Position numbers and translations under genes: made by a program | From: CAZCJU01 sp964562175 | GTDB lineage: Bacteria > Bacillota > Clostridia > Oscillospirales > CAG-272 | Assembly (NCBI GenBank): GCA_964562175.1 | Contig: CAZLRV010000001.1 | Span: forward strand, 168,801 to 232,800 | Direction of reading: 5' to 3' | Length of the DNA: 64,000 nt | Shown here: positions 1-7,928 of the stretch, piece after piece | Layout: every line of letters starts with the position of its first letter | Numbering within the stretch: position 1 is the first letter of the stretch | Notes under the pieces: model-generated | Database searches by the model: none | What the model was told of the DNA's origin: nothing | What the model saw: only the letters and a program-made list of their open reading frames with translations

Positions 1-505
1 CGTTTTCCTTAGCCATGAGCTGAGCTGCGGTACCTGCGCTTCTTACGAGCTGAGCGCCCTTACCGGGGTAAAGCTCGATGTTGTAGATAAGAGTACCTAC
101 GGGTATGCTCGATATAGGAAGGGTGTTACCTGCCTTGATATCGGCATTTTCGCCGGAGTATATCTTATCGCCGACGGACAGACCGACGGGAGCTATGGTA
201 TATGCTTTTGTTCCGTCCGCATACTGAATAAGTGCGATATATGCGGTTCTGTTAGGGTCGTACTCGATAGCGATCACGGTAGCCTCATTTTCGTTGGCTC
301 TCTTGAAATCGATTATTCTGTACTTTACCTTGTTTCCGCCGCCTCTGTGACGAACGGTTATCTTGCCGTAGCTGTTACGTCCGGCATTTTTCTTTTTCTT
401 TGCAATAAGACTTTTTTCGGGTGTCTTTTTGGTAATTTCCTCAAAGGAGGGCACCGTCATTTGTCTTCTGCCGGGTGTTATTGGTTTGAATGTTTTTACC
501 GACAT
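1..505 (-). CDS. rplB: 50S ribosomal protein L2, 3'-truncated by window edge
   Basis: Large-subunit protein that binds 23S rRNA near the peptidyl transferase centre. It is read from an ATG at 503-505 preceded by AAGGAGGAGT. The first 168 codons are present; they open MSVKTFKPITPGRRQM and contain the RHRGGGNKVKYR and IPVGTLIYNIE stretches typical of the L2 N-terminal OB-fold half. The C-terminal half lies beyond the window start. It is the fifth gene of an S10-type operon, 13 bp after rplW, and is presumably co-transcribed from the promoter near 2.8 kb. Identification is secure; only completeness is unknown. Confidence 0.96.
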   Translation of the reverse strand, partial: MSVKTFKPITPGRRQMTVPSFEEITKKTPEKSLIAKKKKNAGRNSYGKITVRHRGGGNKVKYRIIDFKRANENEATVIAIEYDPNRTAYIALIQYADGTKAYTIAPVGLSVGDKIYSGENADIKAGNTLPISSIPVGTLIYNIELYPGKGAQLVRSAGTAAQLMAKEN

Positions 506-518
506 TTGTTACTCCTCC

Positions 519-812
519 TTATTTAAGACCGTCAAAGAACTCGATGGTCTTGGAGTCGGGCTTAAGCGTTACGAACGCTTTCTTCCACTCTCTCGTATAA
601 CCTGCGTGAACGCCGAGTCTCTTGGGCTTCTTATTTACGTTTATCGTGTTTACGCTTGCTACCTTTACCTTGAATATCTCTTCAACTGCGGAAGCGATCT
701 CCGGCTTGGTTGCGTCGGCGTGTACCTCGAATACGTATCTCTTGTTATCCATCATCATCATGGAATCCTCCGTGATGATGGGGCGAAGAATTATATCGTA
801 TGCGTTCTTCAT
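519..812 (-). CDS. rplW: 50S ribosomal protein L23
   Basis: 97-residue L23, the 23S rRNA-binding protein at the polypeptide exit tunnel that docks trigger factor and SRP. The usual features are visible: an N-terminal AYDIILRPIITEDS segment, a VNKKPKRLG loop and the GYTREWKKAFVTL C-terminal strand. Length is normal. The start ATG overlaps the rplD stop (ATGA), and its ribosome binding site GGAGGTG lies inside the rplD 3' end, so the two are probably translationally coupled. Confidence 0.97.
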   Translation of the reverse strand: MKNAYDIILRPIITEDSMMMMDNKRYVFEVHADATKPEIASAVEEIFKVKVASVNTINVNKKPKRLGVHAGYTREWKKAFVTLKPDSKTIEFFDGLK

Positions 813-1435
813 TTCTCATACACCTCCGATATTTTCTCGGCTGCTCCCTTAGCTACGACGAACGTATTGCAATTGAGAATATCGTATACGTTTATCGTAT
901 TTACCTGAGCGGTCTTTACACCGGGGATATTGGCAAAGCTCTTTACTGCCTTGGGGTCGTTGTCATCGAGAACCACAAGAGACTTCTTGCCGGCGCCTAT
1001 TGCGGAAAGCATGGCTACCATGGTCTTTGTCTTGTATTCCTCGGTCTTTATTTGGTCTACTATTATCAGCTCGCCGTCTGCCGCCTTTGACGAGATAGCG
1101 CTCTTGAGCGCGATCCTCTTGACCTTCTTGTTAAGATCCGTGCGGTAAGATCTCGGCTTGGGACCGAGAGCAACGCCGCCGTGTGTCCACTGAGGAGCTC
1201 TCGTTGAGCCTTGTCTTGCACGACCCGTTCCCTTTTGCTTCCAGGGCTTTATACCGCCGCCGGAAACCTCGGTACGGGTAAGAGTGGACTGTGTGCCTTG
1301 TCTTTGATTGAGAAGATATGCTCTAACCGCAGCATGCAGGACTGCTTTGTTTACCTCGGCAGCAAAAACCGCATCGGAAAGAACTACATCACCGGTTACT
1401 TTACCGGTCATATCCACAACATTAAATTTTGCCAT
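809..1435 (-). CDS. rplD: 50S ribosomal protein L4
   Basis: 208-residue L4, which binds 23S rRNA early in assembly and extends a loop into the exit tunnel. The tunnel-loop region is recognisable around residues 45-100 (TRTEVSGGGIKPWKQKGTG, then GRARQGSTRAPQWTHGG). In gamma-proteobacteria L4 represses its own S10 operon; whether it does so here is unknown, although the operon has a long structured leader. It ends in a 4-bp ATGA overlap with rplW and follows rplC by 19 bp. Confidence 0.97.
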   Translation of the reverse strand: MAKFNVVDMTGKVTGDVVLSDAVFAAEVNKAVLHAAVRAYLLNQRQGTQSTLTRTEVSGGGIKPWKQKGTGRARQGSTRAPQWTHGGVALGPKPRSYRTDLNKKVKRIALKSAISSKAADGELIIVDQIKTEEYKTKTMVAMLSAIGAGKKSLVVLDDNDPKAVKSFANIPGVKTAQVNTINVYDILNCNTFVVAKGAAEKISEVYEK

Positions 1436-1454
1436 TTTTCATTCCTCCTTACGA

Positions 1455-2084
1455 TTATTTGCAGCTGTTGCGGAGGAATACTATTCCACCCTTTGCACCG
1501 GGTACGGCACCCTTAACTGCAATAAGGTTCTTTTCCGCATCAACCTTTACGACGTCGAGATTAAGGATGGTTACCTGCTCTGCACCGTATTGACCTGCCA
1601 TATGTTTATTCTTGAAGACTCTTGACGGTGAGGAGTTTGCACCCATTGAACCTACCTGACGGTGAACAGGGCCTACGCCGTGCGTCATTCTGAGTCTGTG
1701 GGCACCCCAACGCTTTATAACGCCGCTGTAGCCGTGACCCTTGGAGGTTCCCGTTACATCAACTCTGTCGCCTGCGGCGAATGTGTCGGCGGTGATTATA
1801 TCGCCTACGTTGAGTGCGGAAACATCGTCAAGTCTGAATTCCTTCAGATGCTTCTTGGGAGCTACGTTGTTCTTTGCGAAGTGTCCTTTCTCGGCTTTCG
1901 TCATATGCTTGTCTTTAACATATCCGAAACCGAGCTGTACGGCGTTGTAGCCGTCTGTTTCAGTCGTTTTTTTCTGTGCGACAACACAGGGTCCCGCCTC
2001 GATGACGGTTACGGGTACTACCGCACCCGTTTCGGTGAAGATCTGCGTCATGCCGATCTTGCGTCCGATGATACCTTTTTTCAT
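1455..2084 (-). CDS. rplC: 50S ribosomal protein L3
   Basis: 209-residue L3, a primary assembly protein near the peptidyl transferase centre. It opens with MKKGIIGRKIGMTQIF and carries the conserved GTSKGHGYSGVIKRWG and HRQVGSMGANSSPSRVFKNK stretches of the central extension. Its start is supported by AAAGGAGAAAGTAAATG. It is the second gene of the S10 operon, 98 bp after rpsJ; that gap contains a small GC-rich inverted segment but no strong terminator. Confidence 0.97.
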   Translation of the reverse strand: MKKGIIGRKIGMTQIFTETGAVVPVTVIEAGPCVVAQKKTTETDGYNAVQLGFGYVKDKHMTKAEKGHFAKNNVAPKKHLKEFRLDDVSALNVGDIITADTFAAGDRVDVTGTSKGHGYSGVIKRWGAHRLRMTHGVGPVHRQVGSMGANSSPSRVFKNKHMAGQYGAEQVTILNLDVVKVDAEKNLIAVKGAVPGAKGGIVFLRNSCK

Positions 2085-2182
2085 TTACTTTCTCCTTTTT
2101 GGTTATTGGTTGGCTGAGCCAACTTGACCGGTTACCACACGAATATCGTGTGAGGAGCCTGTCGTTTGTTATAAATAAAGCC

Positions 2183-2494
2183 TTAAAGCTTTATTTCGAT
2201 CTCAACGCCCGCGGGAAGCTCTAAGTTTGTGAGAGCTTCAACTGTCTTAGCCGAGGGTCTCTTTACGTCGATAAGACGCTTGTGGGTTCTTGTTTCAAAC
2301 TGCTCTCTGGAATCCTTGTACTTGAATACGGCACGAAGGATGGTTACGACTTCTCTCTCGGTAGGGAGCGGAATGGGTCCGGAAACCTCTGCACCCGTTC
2401 TCTTGGCGGTCTCAACGATCTTTGCGCTTGCCGCATCAATGAGAGTGTGGTCGTAGCTCTTCAGTCTGATCCTTATCTTCTCCTTAACTGCCAC
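2183..2494 (-). CDS. rpsJ: 30S ribosomal protein S10
   Basis: 103-residue S10, a 30S head protein that also acts in transcription antitermination as NusE. The sequence MAVKEKIRIRLKSYDH and GPIPLPTEREVVTILRA are diagnostic. The start is GTG (2492-2494) behind a strong AAAGGAGGAAAACAAA ribosome binding site. It is the first gene of the S10 operon, with a leader of about 310 nt between the predicted promoter and the start codon. Confidence 0.97.
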   Translation of the reverse strand: MAVKEKIRIRLKSYDHTLIDAASAKIVETAKRTGAEVSGPIPLPTEREVVTILRAVFKYKDSREQFETRTHKRLIDVKRPSAKTVEALTNLELPAGVEIEIKL

Positions 2495-2809
2495 TTTGTT
2501 TTCCTCCTTTTAAATTTGGCTTGCATTTAAAAGGGTCGATCGGAAAAATTTCAAACACGATACCGTGTGTTTCACAACTCTTCGCTATAAAAAACGGATG
2601 TGCCTTTCGGCTTTATCCATAGCTTTGGCATTTGCCGATTGCCGCAACAGTAGAATTATCTGCTGCGGAATATCGAGCCGACGAGTGTTTGACTCGGTAT
2701 GATCTGCTTTTTTCAACATCGCCCGGTTAAATATCGGACATACTCGGCGGAAATTCCCTGCATAAACACTTCGTTTTGCAGCCACCTCCCGCTTCATCGC
2801 ACATCAAGC
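2495..2809 (-). promoter_or_regulatory. Long structured 5' leader of the S10 operon
   Basis: About 310 nt of transcribed but probably non-coding sequence between the predicted start of transcription and rpsJ. Several local hairpins are visible: arms at 2553-2572 (AAACAC/GTGTTT), a tetraloop-type hairpin at 2602-2611 (GCC/GGC), a longer stem at 2642-2668 (CCGCA-CAG arms) and CGAGT/ACTCG at 2682-2696. This suggests r-protein feedback by analogy with S10 leaders elsewhere, but no known Rfam motif was recognised. A 70-codon ORF inside it (2585-2797) looks incidental. Confidence 0.5.
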
Positions 2810-2815
2810 GGAGTT

Positions 2816-2844
2816 ATTGTACCACACTTTTCCTGTTTTTGCAA
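2816..2844 (-). promoter_or_regulatory. Promoter of the S10 operon
   Basis: On the minus strand TTGCAA (2839-2844) and TACAAT (2816-2821) are separated by exactly 17 bp, a good sigma-A promoter. A long AT-rich stretch lies upstream, up to the divergent TSCPD gene. Confidence 0.7.
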
Positions 2845-2992
2845 TAGGGTGCGGACAAATTATTATTAAGTTTCGGAAAATTATTTGTTAAGTTCGTTCA
2901 TATTTATCATTTTTGCGATTATTTGCGATTTTTCATATTCCTGTAACATTTATAGAGTATTATAATATAAAAGATGAAAGGACGATACAACA

Positions 2993-3253
2993 ATGAGCGA
3001 AAAAAAGTATACCTATAAGACTCACGGTACTTGCTCGTCGAAAATAGATCTGACTCTTGACGGCGATGTCATACGCCATGTTGAGTTCACCGGCGGCTGT
3101 AACGGTAATTTAACGGGCATATCAAAGCTGTGCGTGGGAATGCACGCAAAAGACGTTATAGCCCTGCTCGGCGGCACTCGTTGCGGCTTTAAGGATACCT
3201 CCTGTCCCGACCAGCTCGCCCGCGCCTTGAAAAAGGCTCTTGAGGAGCAATAA
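2993..3253 (+). CDS. Small TSCPD domain protein (TIGR03905-like)
   Basis: 86-residue protein made of one TSCPD domain, the cysteine-containing module found alone in many Clostridia and at the C-terminus of some class II ribonucleotide reductases. Visible landmarks are GTCSSKIDL near residue 12, VEFTGGCNGNLTGISKL in the middle, and GTRCGFKDTSCPDQLARAL near the end; the four cysteines could bind metal. The start follows GAAAGGACGATACAACA. A TATAAT box at 2961-2966 probably serves as its -10. It stands alone between the divergent S10 operon and the phosphohexomutase gene. The function of stand-alone members is unknown. Confidence 0.85.
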   Translation: MSEKKYTYKTHGTCSSKIDLTLDGDVIRHVEFTGGCNGNLTGISKLCVGMHAKDVIALLGGTRCGFKDTSCPDQLARALKKALEEQ

Positions 3254-3323
3254 GCGTATCAAATCCTTAAGGCATATGCGGCAACGCATATAATAAGGTA
3301 AAATATATATAAGAGGTACATTT

Positions 3324-5051
3324 ATGGATCATCGTGAAAGCTATGAAAAATGGCTTAATTCAAGCCACGTTGACGAGGCTACGAAAAACGAGCTTCGCGC
3401 ACTTACGAATGAGGACGATATAAAGCTGCGCTTTTATCAGTATCTTCAATTCGGCACGGCGGGTCTGCGCGGCACTATGAACGCCGGAACAAACGCCATG
3501 AACGTCTATACCGTTCGTCATGCCACGCAAGGACTTGCAAACCTCATAAAGGAGCAGGGTAAGGCGGCGTGCGACAGAGGTGTTGCGATAGCGTTTGACA
3601 GCCGAAACAATTCGGATCTTTTCGCAAAATCCGCCGCAGAGGTACTTGCGGGCAACGGAATACAGGTGTTTATCTTCGGGTCGCTCAGACCCACACCCGT
3701 GCTTTCCTTTGCAATCCGTCACCTCGGTTGCATTGCGGGAATCAACATAACCGCATCGCACAATCCCAAGGAGTACAACGGCTACAAAGCGTATTGGGAG
3801 GACGGGGCACAGCTTCCGCCGGAGCATGCCGCAAAGGTCTCGGATTACATTTCCGCCATTGATATTTTTGAGGATATCGTAATGATACCGTTTGAGCAGG
3901 GTATCTACGACGGTTCTATAAGCATTATCGGGCGTGAGCTTGACAGAGAGTATCTCAAAAACGTATGCGCTCAGGCTATAGACCTTGACATAGTCAAAGA
4001 AATGGCTCCCTCACTGAATATAGTTTACACGCCTCTGCACGGTACGGGCTACAGACTCGTGCCGGAGCTTATAGGTATGCTCGGAATCGAGCATTTATAT
4101 ACGGTAAGCGAGCAAGCGGAGCCGGACGGCGATTTTCCGACAACGGCTTACCCGAATCCCGAATTCAAAGAGGTCTTTACCCCCGGTATCGCACTTGCCG
4201 AGAAGGTCGGATCGGATCTCATAATCGCAACAGACCCCGATGCGGACCGTGCCGGTATTGCCGTTCGTTGCTCAAGCGGTGAGTTTGTGACTCTGACGGG
4301 CAATCAAGTGGGTGCCTTGCTCACCGATTACATCATAAGCGCCCTAAAACGCAAGGGCAAGCTTTGTCCGGAGCCTTACGTTGTAAAGAGCTTTGTTTCC
4401 ACGGAGCTTAGTACCAAGATATGCCGTGACAACGGCGTTACTATGTACAATGTCTTTACGGGCTTTAAGTTTATCGGTGAAACGATAAAGCAAAAGGAGT
4501 TGCCCGGCAAGCGTGAGTTTTTGCTCGGCTTTGAAGAGTCTTACGGCTATCTGCGCGGCACATACGCACGTGATAAGGATGCGGTATGCGCAACGATGCT
4601 CATTTGCGAAATGGCGGCTTACTATAAAAAGCAGGGCATGACGCTCTTCGATGCGATGCAAGCGCTTTATGAGAAATACGGTTATTACCGTGAGGGCATC
4701 GACAATCTTGCCATGAAGGGACTTGACGGAATAGAGAAGATGAAAAATATTATGTCCTCTCTCCGCTCCTGCCCGCCCGAAAGCTTCGGCGATATCAAGA
4801 TAGACTCGGTAATAGATTACTCTCTGCCCGAGGAATATTTCATCTCCGACAAGAAACGTGTACATCTTGACTGCGGCACGACAAATACGCTTTACTACAA
4901 GTGCGGCGAGGACGTTGTTGTCATTCGTCCGTCGGGTACTGAGCCGAAGATAAAGCTCTATTATTTGGTATCGGCAAGCAGCGCCGAGGAAGCGGACAAC
5001 AAAGTCAAGGCATTCTCCTCAAGCGTTCGAGGATTGATAGAAAGCCTGTAA
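3324..5051 (+). CDS. Phospho-sugar mutase (phosphoglucomutase/phosphomannomutase, PgcA type)
   Basis: 575-residue alpha-D-phosphohexomutase that interconverts hexose 1- and 6-phosphates, probably glucose phosphates for glycogen and cell-envelope precursors; cytosolic. The active-site phosphoserine motif TASHNP lies at residues 143-148 (Ser145), the Mg-binding DPDADR at 304-309, the sugar-specificity loop GFEESYGYLRG near 405, and the phosphate-binding RPSGTEPKIK near 535. The length fits the PgcA branch. It follows the TSCPD gene by 70 bp with an AGAGGT ribosome binding site. Whether the substrate is glucose or mannose phosphate cannot be fixed from sequence alone. Confidence 0.93.
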   Translation: MDHRESYEKWLNSSHVDEATKNELRALTNEDDIKLRFYQYLQFGTAGLRGTMNAGTNAMNVYTVRHATQGLANLIKEQGKAACDRGVAIAFDSRNNSDLFAKSAAEVLAGNGIQVFIFGSLRPTPVLSFAIRHLGCIAGINITASHNPKEYNGYKAYWEDGAQLPPEHAAKVSDYISAIDIFEDIVMIPFEQGIYDGSISIIGRELDREYLKNVCAQAIDLDIVKEMAPSLNIVYTPLHGTGYRLVPELIGMLGIEHLYTVSEQAEPDGDFPTTAYPNPEFKEVFTPGIALAEKVGSDLIIATDPDADRAGIAVRCSSGEFVTLTGNQVGALLTDYIISALKRKGKLCPEPYVVKSFVSTELSTKICRDNGVTMYNVFTGFKFIGETIKQKELPGKREFLLGFEESYGYLRGTYARDKDAVCATMLICEMAAYYKKQGMTLFDAMQALYEKYGYYREGIDNLAMKGLDGIEKMKNIMSSLRSCPPESFGDIKIDSVIDYSLPEEYFISDKKRVHLDCGTTNTLYYKCGEDVVVIRPSGTEPKIKLYYLVSASSAEEADNKVKAFSSSVRGLIESL

Positions 5052-5053
5052 GG

Positions 5054-5083
5054 CAAAAAAACGGGAGGCGTAAAGCCTCCCGT
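5054..5083 (-). terminator. Intrinsic terminator of the minus-strand membrane gene
   Basis: A hairpin ACGGGAGGC/GCCTCCCGT (5061-5083) is followed on the minus strand by a run of seven T (5054-5060). It sits between convergent genes and may also help to end the mutase transcript. Confidence 0.85.
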
Positions 5084-5097
5084 GAAGGTGTATTCTT

Positions 5098-5550
5098 TCA
5101 AGAAAATTGATTTTTATATTTATCCTCATCCGCCTGTCGCTTTACTCGGCGTGAGTAAGCAAAGCCTATCGAGCCGAGCAGACCGTATATCACCGCTATG
5201 GTTATGGCAAGCACCGCATAGGTCGTCGGCGTAAATACGGCTTGACCTGCCGGGCCTCGTGAATTTACCACAAAGAATATCACGGTAAAGACGATATAAG
5301 TCAATACCATATGCAAAAACAGCCGTATGATATAGCTCACATTCTTTATTCTCATCACCAGCTGGATAAAGGCAAGGCAGACGGAGAAAGCAAGAGATGA
5401 ATAAATATACAAATTTGATGCACCATTATTCTTTTTATTAAAGACGAACGAAAGCAGCATTGCCACCGTAAAGAAACAGCAGGCGAGCCTAAGACGCTCG
5501 CCGACGAGCTTTACGCCGTTCATTTTTTTGTTATTATTCTGTGTTTTCAT
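5098..5550 (-). CDS. Hypothetical four-helix membrane protein (DUF3021-like)
   Basis: 150-residue integral membrane protein. After a short polar N-terminus rich in Asn and Lys, four hydrophobic segments are seen near residues 21-40, 47-66, 75-96 and 109-131, then a charged tail. The layout recalls DUF3021 proteins, but the match is by topology only. It is monocistronic: it has a consensus promoter and its own terminator. The start ATG (5548-5550) has only a GGGGG tract as ribosome binding site. Function unknown. Confidence 0.7.
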   Translation of the reverse strand: MKTQNNNKKMNGVKLVGERLRLACCFFTVAMLLSFVFNKKNNGASNLYIYSSLAFSVCLAFIQLVMRIKNVSYIIRLFLHMVLTYIVFTVIFFVVNSRGPAGQAVFTPTTYAVLAITIAVIYGLLGSIGFAYSRRVKRQADEDKYKNQFS

Positions 5551-5574
5551 GCAGTAACCCCCGATATTTATAAT

Positions 5575-5603
5575 ATTATACCACCTTTTTTCTTAAATGT
5601 CAA
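5575..5603 (-). promoter_or_regulatory. Promoter of the DUF3021-like gene
   Basis: Minus-strand TTGACA (5598-5603), a 17-bp spacer and TATAAT (5575-5580): a full consensus sigma-A promoter, with transcription starting about 20 bp before the gene. Confidence 0.85.
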
Positions 5604-5681
5604 CATTCTTATTATTAAGTTTTGGTCAATATATACATTTTATTTTCACCCCCGTCGACTCGAAATATCATAATAAATAAA

Positions 5682-5699
5682 CTTGCAATTTTATTCATT
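5682..5699. promoter_or_regulatory. Candidate ARG box (ArgR/AhrC operator) upstream of argG
   Basis: The minus strand reads AATGAATAAAATTGCAAG, which agrees at 16 of 18 positions with the Bacillus ARG box as I remember it (CATGAATAAAAATKCAAK). It lies 6 bp upstream of the argG -35 box, where a bound arginine repressor could hinder RNA polymerase. No argR gene is present in the window. Confidence 0.55.
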
Positions 5700-5705
5700 T
5701 TGCTC

Positions 5706-5733
5706 TTGACAAAACCGAAAAATCGTGTATAAT
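5706..5733 (+). promoter_or_regulatory. Promoter of the arginine operon
   Basis: TTGACA (5706-5711), a 16-bp spacer and TATAAT (5728-5733) lie 42 bp before argG. The following leader is short and AT-rich. Confidence 0.85.
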
Positions 5734-5775
5734 ATTACTCAAGAAAATAAATTTTATACAGGAGAATAAATTATT

Positions 5776-7002
5776 ATGGAAAAGAAGATAAAGAAGATAG
5801 TACTTGCGTATTCCGGCGGACTCGATACGTCCATCATTATACCGTGGCTCAAGGAAAACTACGAGGGCTGTGAAGTAATTGCCGTTTCCGGAGATGTCGG
5901 ACAAGGCACGGAGCTTGACGGACTCGAGGAAAAGGCGATAAAGACAGGCGCATCGAAGCTTTATATTGAGGACCTTAAGAAAGAATTTATCGAGGATTAT
6001 ATTTATCCCACCATGCAAGCCGGTGCCGTATATGAGGGCGAGTACCTTCTCGGAACTTCATTCGCACGTCCCGTTATCGCAAAGCGTATAGTTGAGATAG
6101 CAAAAGCAGAGGGTGCGGACGCTATATGTCACGGCTGTACCGGTAAGGGTAATGACCAGGTTCGTTTTGAGCTTACCGTTAAGGCTCTTGCCCCCGAGCT
6201 TGAGATAATAGCTCCGTGGCGTATCTGGGATATCAAATCCCGTGAGCAGGAGATCGACTACGCCGAGGCACACAAGATACCGCTTAAGATAAACCGCGAA
6301 ACGAACTATTCAAAGGATAAGAACCTTTGGCATCTGAGCCATGAGGGTCTTGACCTTGAGGACCCGGCAAACGAGCCTCAGTACAACAAGCCCGGATTTT
6401 TGGAGCTTGGCGTATCGCCCGAGCAGGCACCCGACACGCCCACATATGTTACGATAGATTTCGAAGCCGGCGTACCCGTTGCCATAGACGGACAAAAAAT
6501 GGGAGCAGTTGAGCTTGTTGACAAGCTTAACGAGCTTGGCGGCAAAAACGGCATAGGTCTTGTCGATATCGTTGAGAACCGTCTTGTCGGAATGAAGAGC
6601 AGAGGCGTATACGAGACTCCCGGCGGAACGATACTTTACAGGGCGCACCGCGTTCTCGAAACACTCACGCTCGACCGTGACACGATGCATTACAAGGATA
6701 TAGTAGCCGGCAGATATGCGGAGCTTGTTTACAACGGTCAGTGGTTCACTCCCCTGCGTGAGGCTCTCGACGCTTTCGTTAAATCGACCCAGCAGACCGT
6801 TACCGGCTCGGTAAAGCTCAAGCTTTACAAGGGTAACATAATCAACGCCGGCACGACCTCGCCCTACACGCTTTACAGTGAGGAGATAGCGACCTTCTCC
6901 GAGGATCACGTATACGACCAGAAGGACGCTACGGGCTTTATCAACCTCTTCGGTCTGCCCTGCAAGGTCAAGGCTATGTCCGGCCCGAAAAACGAGAAAT
7001 AA
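5776..7002 (+). CDS. argG: Argininosuccinate synthase
   Basis: 408-residue cytosolic enzyme joining citrulline and aspartate with ATP to make argininosuccinate, the seventh step of arginine synthesis. The N-type ATP pyrophosphatase P-loop SGGLDTS is at residues 13-19. Other family signatures are GCTGKGNDQVRFE and KSRGVYETPGG. Length is normal. The start has a CAGGAG ribosome binding site. It is the promoter-proximal gene of argG-argC-argJ-argB-argD-argF, unusual in being first, and lies behind a candidate ARG box. The partner argH is not in the window. Confidence 0.97.
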   Translation: MEKKIKKIVLAYSGGLDTSIIIPWLKENYEGCEVIAVSGDVGQGTELDGLEEKAIKTGASKLYIEDLKKEFIEDYIYPTMQAGAVYEGEYLLGTSFARPVIAKRIVEIAKAEGADAICHGCTGKGNDQVRFELTVKALAPELEIIAPWRIWDIKSREQEIDYAEAHKIPLKINRETNYSKDKNLWHLSHEGLDLEDPANEPQYNKPGFLELGVSPEQAPDTPTYVTIDFEAGVPVAIDGQKMGAVELVDKLNELGGKNGIGLVDIVENRLVGMKSRGVYETPGGTILYRAHRVLETLTLDRDTMHYKDIVAGRYAELVYNGQWFTPLREALDAFVKSTQQTVTGSVKLKLYKGNIINAGTTSPYTLYSEEIATFSEDHVYDQKDATGFINLFGLPCKVKAMSGPKNEK

Positions 7003-7007
7003 ATCAT

Positions 7008-7928
7008 ATGTATAAGGTTTTTATTGACGGAAGTGCCGGAACGACAGGGCTGAGGATATCCAAAAAGCTCGCCGCACGGCGTGATATAACCGTCGTTTCC
7101 CTGCCCGAGGAGGTAAGGAAGAACAAGGACGCTCAAGCCGAGGCGATAAACTCGTCCGACGTTGTCTTTCTCTGCCTCCCCGATGATGCGGCGAGAGAAG
7201 CCGTGTCGCTTTGTGAAAACGACAATACCATAATAATAGACGCATCGACCGCTCACCGCACCGACGATGCTTGGGTCTACGGTCTGCCGGAGCTGTCATG
7301 CGCCTTCAGAAACGATATAAAGCACGGCAAGCGTATAGCAAACCCCGGCTGTCATGCCACGGGCTTTTGCGTATGCGTTTACCCCTTGGTATTCGGTGAT
7401 ATAATAGCCGATTCGTATCCCTTGACCTGCTTTTCGCTGACGGGCTACAGCGGCGGCGGCAAAAAGATGATAGCCGAGTACGCACGTCCCGATTGGGACA
7501 CGACACCCGCCATTTATTCTCTCGGCGGTATGCACAAGCATTTGCCGGAGATGATGAAGGTATGCTCGCTCAGCCGTCCCCCCGTGCTTGAGCCTATAGT
7601 AAGCGATTACTACTGCGGTATGGTAGTTACCGTACCTCTTATCGCCGATTTTATGAAAAAGAAAATGGGCGTTGATGACCTTTACGAGTACTTTACGGAA
7701 TATTACGCAAACAGCCCCGTAATAAAAGTAAGGCGGCAAACGAGCGGACTTATATATTCCGATGCATTTGCCGGACGTGATGACCTTGAAATAATAGTAG
7801 GCGGTTGTGACGACCGTCCGCAGATATCGGCACGCTTCTGCAACCTCGGAAAGGGTGCATCGGGTGCGGCGATACAGAACATGAATATAGCTTTAGGGCT
7901 TGATGAAACAAAAGGTCTTATTTTATGA
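7008..7928 (+). CDS. argC: N-acetyl-gamma-glutamyl-phosphate reductase, short (type 2) form
   Basis: 306-residue NADPH-dependent reductase converting N-acetylglutamyl phosphate to N-acetylglutamate semialdehyde. It has an N-terminal Rossmann segment starting FIDGSAGTTGLR and the catalytic cysteine in NPGCHATG (residues 112-119, Cys115). It is about 40 residues shorter than Bacillus ArgC and matches the type 2 family. It starts 5 bp after argG and ends in a 4-bp ATGA overlap with argJ, so translation is probably coupled. Confidence 0.94.
   Translation: MYKVFIDGSAGTTGLRISKKLAARRDITVVSLPEEVRKNKDAQAEAINSSDVVFLCLPDDAAREAVSLCENDNTIIIDASTAHRTDDAWVYGLPELSCAFRNDIKHGKRIANPGCHATGFCVCVYPLVFGDIIADSYPLTCFSLTGYSGGGKKMIAEYARPDWDTTPAIYSLGGMHKHLPEMMKVCSLSRPPVLEPIVSDYYCGMVVTVPLIADFMKKKMGVDDLYEYFTEYYANSPVIKVRRQTSGLIYSDAFAGRDDLEIIVGGCDDRPQISARFCNLGKGASGAAIQNMNIALGLDETKGLIL

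Noticed and set aside
2585..2797. 70-codon ORF inside the S10 leader.
   Set aside because: No family features and it overlaps several hairpins; its GGAGG lies after its start, not before.
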